Source: Sphingosinithalassobacter tenebrarum (GTDB lineage Bacteria; Pseudomonadota; Alphaproteobacteria; Sphingomonadales; Sphingomonadaceae). Taken from it: DNA of 64,000 bases. The notes under the pieces are model-generated. The model made no database searches and was not told the origin of the DNA. It was given only the letters and a program-made list of their open reading frames with translations. The position numbers and the translations under genes are program-made. The stretch covers positions 2,697,001-2,761,000 of the forward strand of contig NZ_CP049109.1 of NCBI RefSeq assembly GCF_011057975.1, given 5' to 3'. Position 1 is the first letter of the stretch. Every line of letters begins with the position of its first letter. Shown here piece by piece: positions 60,512 to 64,000 of the stretch.

Positions 60512-61999
60512 ATGAACATCTCGCTGCTGCTGCAGATGGCCGCCGATGCGGCGCCGGATCGCGAAGCTTTGGTCTGCGAAGACCGCCGCTGGACCTATGA
60601 CGCGCTGTGGAAGGCCGCGCAGGGCGCCGCGCGCAGCATGCGCGAAAGCGGCGCGACGCATATCGCGCTGCTCGACGAAAGCAGCGAAGCGGCGCCGATC
60701 GCGCTGTTCGGCGCGGCGCTGGCCGGCATTCCCTATGTGCCGCTCAACTATCGTCTGGCGGACGCGGATCTGGGCGCGCTGCTCGGCCGCATCGCCCCGG
60801 CCTATGTGATCGGCGACACCGATCGCGTGACGCGGCTGAACGGCGATGGCGGGCACACGCTGTTCGGCCGAATGGATTTCGTCGCCGAAGCGCAGGCCAA
60901 GGCGGACGGTCCCGAGCTGGAAGAGACCGAAGAGACGGTCGCGGTGCAGCTGTTCACCAGCGGCACCACGGCAGCGCCCAAGGCGGCGATCCTGCGCCAT
61001 TCGAACCTGCTCGGCTATATCCTCGGCACCGTCGAATTCATGTCGGCGGACGAAAGCGAAGCAGCGCTGGTGAGCGTGCCGCCCTATCATATCGCGGGCA
61101 TTTCGGCGCTGATGAGCTCGATCTATGCGATGCGCAAGATCGTGCTGCTTCCTGCCTTCGATCCCGATGTGTGGCTGAAGCTGATCGAGGACGAGCATGT
61201 CACCAATGCCTTCGTCGTGCCGACGATGCTCTCGCGCATCATCGGGCGGATGGATGCGGGGGTGAAGGCGGACGTCAGCTCGCTGCGCGCGATTGCGTAC
61301 GGGGGCGGCAAGATGCCGCTCGAACTGATCTCGCGCGCGCTCGACCTGTTTCCGCAGACCAATTTCACCAACGCATACGGCCTTACCGAAACCAGCTCGA
61401 CCGTCGCGCTGCTCGGCCCCGACGAGCATCGCGCGGCGCATCAGGCGAGCGATCCCGCCGCCCGCGCCCGGCTCGCCTCTGTGGGCAAGCCGCTGCCCAC
61501 GGTCGAACTCGAAATCCGCGACGAAGAAGGCAGGAAGCTGCCCGCGGGTGAGCGCGGCGAAATCTATGTCCGCGGCGATCAGGTTTCGGGCGAATATCGC
61601 GAACGCAGCGCGCTCGACGCCGAAGGCTGGTTTCCGACGCGCGACGCGGGCTATCTCGACGAGGAAGGCTATCTGTTCCTCGCGGGCCGCGCCGACGACG
61701 TGATCGTGCGCGGCGGCGAGAATATCTCGCCGGGCGAGATCGAGGACGTGCTGCTTACGCATGGCGCAGTCGGCGATTGCGCGGCAGTCGCCATCCCCTC
61801 GGTCGAATGGGGCGAGGCGGTGGGCGTCGCGATCGCGTGCAAGGTCGATTGCAGCCAGCCGGGCGAGGAGGAACTGTGCAAGCTCGTCAAGGATCGCCTG
61901 CGCTCCTCGCGCGTGCCCGAGCGCATCGTCTTCGTCGAGGCGCTGCCCTATAACGAAATGGGCAAGCTGCTGCGCCGCGAGGTCAAGAAGCTGTTCTGA
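60512..61999 (+). CDS. acyl-CoA synthetase (AMP-forming)
   Basis: A 495-residue ANL ligase. The P-loop is QLFTSGTTAAPKAAILRHSN, then NAYGLTETSS, the hinge GRADDVIVRGGENISP, and the C-terminal lysine in YNEMGKLLRRE. It activates a carboxylic acid substrate of unknown identity to its CoA ester. It abuts the CoA-transferase gene (stop and start overlap at 61999), so the two act in sequence. Confidence 0.92.
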   Translation: MNISLLLQMAADAAPDREALVCEDRRWTYDALWKAAQGAARSMRESGATHIALLDESSEAAPIALFGAALAGIPYVPLNYRLADADLGALLGRIAPAYVIGDTDRVTRLNGDGGHTLFGRMDFVAEAQAKADGPELEETEETVAVQLFTSGTTAAPKAAILRHSNLLGYILGTVEFMSADESEAALVSVPPYHIAGISALMSSIYAMRKIVLLPAFDPDVWLKLIEDEHVTNAFVVPTMLSRIIGRMDAGVKADVSSLRAIAYGGGKMPLELISRALDLFPQTNFTNAYGLTETSSTVALLGPDEHRAAHQASDPAARARLASVGKPLPTVELEIRDEEGRKLPAGERGEIYVRGDQVSGEYRERSALDAEGWFPTRDAGYLDEEGYLFLAGRADDVIVRGGENISPGEIEDVLLTHGAVGDCAAVAIPSVEWGEAVGVAIACKVDCSQPGEEELCKLVKDRLRSSRVPERIVFVEALPYNEMGKLLRREVKKLF

Positions 62000-63174
62000 T
62001 GCCGCTCACCATTCCGCTGGCGGATGTCGCCGACGGGTGGGTGAAGGCGCTTGCGCAGGCTACCGGTTCGGAGGCGATCGCGGCGCTCGACGGCGCGACG
62101 TTGCTGGGCGAGCGGGCGATGCTGAACGGCTTTGCCGTGCCGGGCCGGGTTTCTCCCGGCGGCGGATGTCGGCTGTACGAGGCGGCGGACGGCGTGGTCG
62201 CGCTCAATCTGGCGCGAGAGAGCGATCGTGAATTGCTGCCCGCGCTGTTCGAACAGGCATTCGATCCTGCCGATGACACCGCGATCACGGGGCAGGTCGC
62301 GCAATGTGAAGCCCCGGCGCTGGTGGCGCGCGGCCGCGAGATGGGGCTGGCGATCGCAGCCGAGACCGAGCCCGCCCCTCCCTGCCCGGCCGTTCAGAGA
62401 CTCGTCGAAGGCAAAAGCCGGGCAGGTGCCGACCGCCCGCCCCGCGTGATCGACCTGTCGGCGCTGTGGGCCGGTCCGCTGGCCGGGCATCTGCTGTGGC
62501 TGGCGGGCGCAGACGTCGTGAAGGTCGAAAGCGACACCCGCCCCGATGCCATGCGCGAAGGCGATCCGGCGCTGTTCGCGCTGCTCAACCAAGGCAAGGC
62601 GAGCATTTCGCTTGACCTGAAGGCGGCGGAAGGACGGCGCGCGCTGATGGGGCTGATCGCGCAGGCCGATATCATCGTTGAAGCGGCGCGGCCGCGTGCG
62701 TTGCGCCAACTGGGAATCGATGCCGCTGCACTCGTCGCCGGGCAGCCGGGGCTGATCTGGCTGACGATCACCGGCCACGGCGCGCGCGGCGACGCGGCCG
62801 ACTGGGTCGGCTTCGGCGACGATTGCGGCGTGGCGGCAGGGCTTTCCGCCGAACTGCGTGCCGCCAGCGGCGCGAGCGGCTTCGCCGGCGACGCCGTTGC
62901 CGATCCGCTGACCGGCATTCGTGCCGCTTCGGTGGCGTGGGACCTATGGCAGACAGGGCACGGCGGGCGCTTCGGCCTGTCGATGCGCGGGGTGACGGCA
63001 GAGGCGCTGGGGCAGGCCAACGCGGATGGCCCGGAAACGCTCACGGCATTGCTCCGTGCGTGGCGCGCGGCCGAGGGCAAGCCCTTCCCCGGCGTCACGC
63101 GCCGATCGGCCCGAGCGGTGGCACCGCGCGGTGCCGATACGCGGCGACTGGCGGCAGGACTCGCGTCATGCTGA
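61999..63174 (+). CDS. CoA-transferase family III (CaiB/BaiF) protein
   Basis: A 391-residue family III protein with VIDLSALWAGPLAGHLLWLAG and the following DVVKVES block of the large domain, and ISLDLKAAEG downstream. The conserved catalytic Asp seems to be shifted relative to formyl-CoA transferase and should be checked. About 140 extra residues at the N-terminus (before RVIDLSALWAG) are unusual. It could act as racemase or CoA-transferase on the acyl-CoA from the ligase. Confidence 0.85.
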   Translation: MPLTIPLADVADGWVKALAQATGSEAIAALDGATLLGERAMLNGFAVPGRVSPGGGCRLYEAADGVVALNLARESDRELLPALFEQAFDPADDTAITGQVAQCEAPALVARGREMGLAIAAETEPAPPCPAVQRLVEGKSRAGADRPPRVIDLSALWAGPLAGHLLWLAGADVVKVESDTRPDAMREGDPALFALLNQGKASISLDLKAAEGRRALMGLIAQADIIVEAARPRALRQLGIDAAALVAGQPGLIWLTITGHGARGDAADWVGFGDDCGVAAGLSAELRAASGASGFAGDAVADPLTGIRAASVAWDLWQTGHGGRFGLSMRGVTAEALGQANADGPETLTALLRAWRAAEGKPFPGVTRRSARAVAPRGADTRRLAAGLASC

Positions 63175-64000
63175 TCCGCAATGCCGAACTCGAAAACGGC
63201 ACGGTTTGTGACATCCGTATCGATGGCGACCACATCGGCGAGGTCGGCCCGCTGACGATGCGCCCCGGCGAGCCCGTGATCGACGCAGGCGGCGCGCTGC
63301 TGCTGCCCGGCCTGCACGATCATCACATTCATGTCGCCGCCACTGCCGCCGGGCTGGCATCGGTGCCGTGCGGCCCACCCGACGTGACCGATGCCGAGGC
63401 ACTGGCGGCGGCGTTGGGCCGATCCGGCGGCGGCTGGCTGCGCGGCGTCGGCTATCACGAAAGCGTCGCGGGCATGCTCGATGCCGGTTCGCTCGACGCG
63501 ATCGCGCCCGATCGGCCTGTGCGCATCCAGCATCGTTCGGGGCGGATGTGGTTCCTGAACAGCGCCGCGCTCGACTTGCTGCTCGCGGACCGAGACGCGC
63601 CGCCGGGAATGGAACGCGAGGCCGGACGCTTTACCGGGCGTCTGTTCGACGAAGACGGCTGGCTGCGCGCCGCGCTGGGCGCGCAACCGCCGCGCTTCGC
63701 GCAGGTCGGCGCGATGCTGGCGGCGCGCGGGGTGACCGGGCTCACCGAAATCTCGCCCGCCAACGACGATGCGATGGCACGGCATTTCGCCGCCGAACGG
63801 GCGCACGACGCCCTGCCGCAAAAGGTGCTGCTCGCCGGAAAGCTGGAGCTGGCGCAGGCGGCAATGGCGCGGGGCATCACGCTCGGCCCGGCCAAGCTGC
63901 ATCTCCACGAAGCCGATCTGCCCGATTTCGACGCTGCCCTCGCCTTCATGCGGACCGCGCACGATCAGGGGCGCGTCGTCGCCGTGCATTGCGCGACCGA
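63168..64000 (+). CDS. amidohydrolase, truncated by the window end
   Basis: The first 277 residues of a metal-dependent amidohydrolase (PF07969 type). ATG at 63168 overlaps the preceding gene by seven bases. The HXH metal site is in LLPGLHDHHIHVAA; AKLHLHEADLP and VVAVHC are later strand ends with likely metal ligands. The C-terminus lies outside. Possibly hydrolyses an amide or ring lactam in the same route. Confidence 0.85.
   Translation, partial: MLIRNAELENGTVCDIRIDGDHIGEVGPLTMRPGEPVIDAGGALLLPGLHDHHIHVAATAAGLASVPCGPPDVTDAEALAAALGRSGGGWLRGVGYHESVAGMLDAGSLDAIAPDRPVRIQHRSGRMWFLNSAALDLLLADRDAPPGMEREAGRFTGRLFDEDGWLRAALGAQPPRFAQVGAMLAARGVTGLTEISPANDDAMARHFAAERAHDALPQKVLLAGKLELAQAAMARGITLGPAKLHLHEADLPDFDAALAFMRTAHDQGRVVAVHCAT

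Overview
The window is GC-rich, densely coded bacterial chromosome. It looks like an alphaproteobacterium of the Sphingomonadales (Sphingomonas/Sphingopyxis type). The reasons are the dnaX-ybaB pair, a complete exosortase A (XrtA) exopolysaccharide locus of the layout known in sphingomonads, adrenodoxin-type ferredoxins beside cysteine desulfurases, and many short palindromic intergenic repeats. The genus cannot be fixed from this sequence. I found no tRNA, rRNA, CRISPR array, transposase or prophage gene. The one structural RNA is a small SRP RNA at 5419-5513 on the minus strand.

Layout. 0-2.4 kb: housekeeping genes (small membrane protein, ybaB, dnaX). 2.4-4.2 kb: an accessory pocket with one orphan gene whose C-terminal half resembles nucleoside deoxyribosyltransferase/TIR-like domains, followed by repeats. 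4.3-5.2 kb: a shortened ECF sigma factor with a membrane-protein partner. 5.4-9.6 kb: SRP RNA, a class A beta-lactamase, a membrane protein with a 14-G tract directly before its start, a 2Fe-2S ferredoxin and two tandem cysteine desulfurases, the first carrying an in-frame palindromic element. 9.7-15.5 kb: hydrolases, a threonine-dehydratase-like enzyme, and polyamine genes (ornithine/lysine decarboxylase plus a deoxyhypusine-synthase-like protein).

15.6-34.6 kb is the XrtA locus. It starts with a small PEP-CTERM protein, the likely sorting substrate. A long minus-strand series follows: amidotransferase, exosortase A/EpsI, glycosyltransferase, FemAB-like protein, polysaccharide deacetylase, ATPase, outer-membrane beta-barrel, tyrosine autokinase, chain-length protein, export lipoprotein, PLP decarboxylase and AMP-ligase. 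A divergent plus-strand group holds a GNAT protein, an acyl carrier protein and two alpha/beta hydrolases. Together these would make, polymerise and export an exopolysaccharide and process PEP-CTERM proteins.

34.7-49.6 kb: thioredoxin reductase, a biotin operon (bioF-bioD-bioA), a MaoC hydratase and an FMN alpha-hydroxy-acid oxidase. Leucine-degradation genes follow (isovaleryl-CoA dehydrogenase and both methylcrotonyl-CoA carboxylase subunits), interleaved with small genes. 49.9-64 kb: a probable catabolic region with a 2Fe-2S ferredoxin, Rieske oxygenase, alpha/beta hydrolase, SDR enzymes, MFS transporter, Gfo/Idh/MocA oxidoreductase, thiolase and MarR regulator. It ends with an acyl-CoA ligase / CoA-transferase / amidohydrolase group preceded by an unrecognised three-cysteine 96-residue protein. 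The last gene runs off the window. The substrate of this region is not apparent.

At least four families of short inverted-repeat elements (about 85-145 bp) are scattered between genes. One further palindromic element has become coding sequence inside a cysteine desulfurase.
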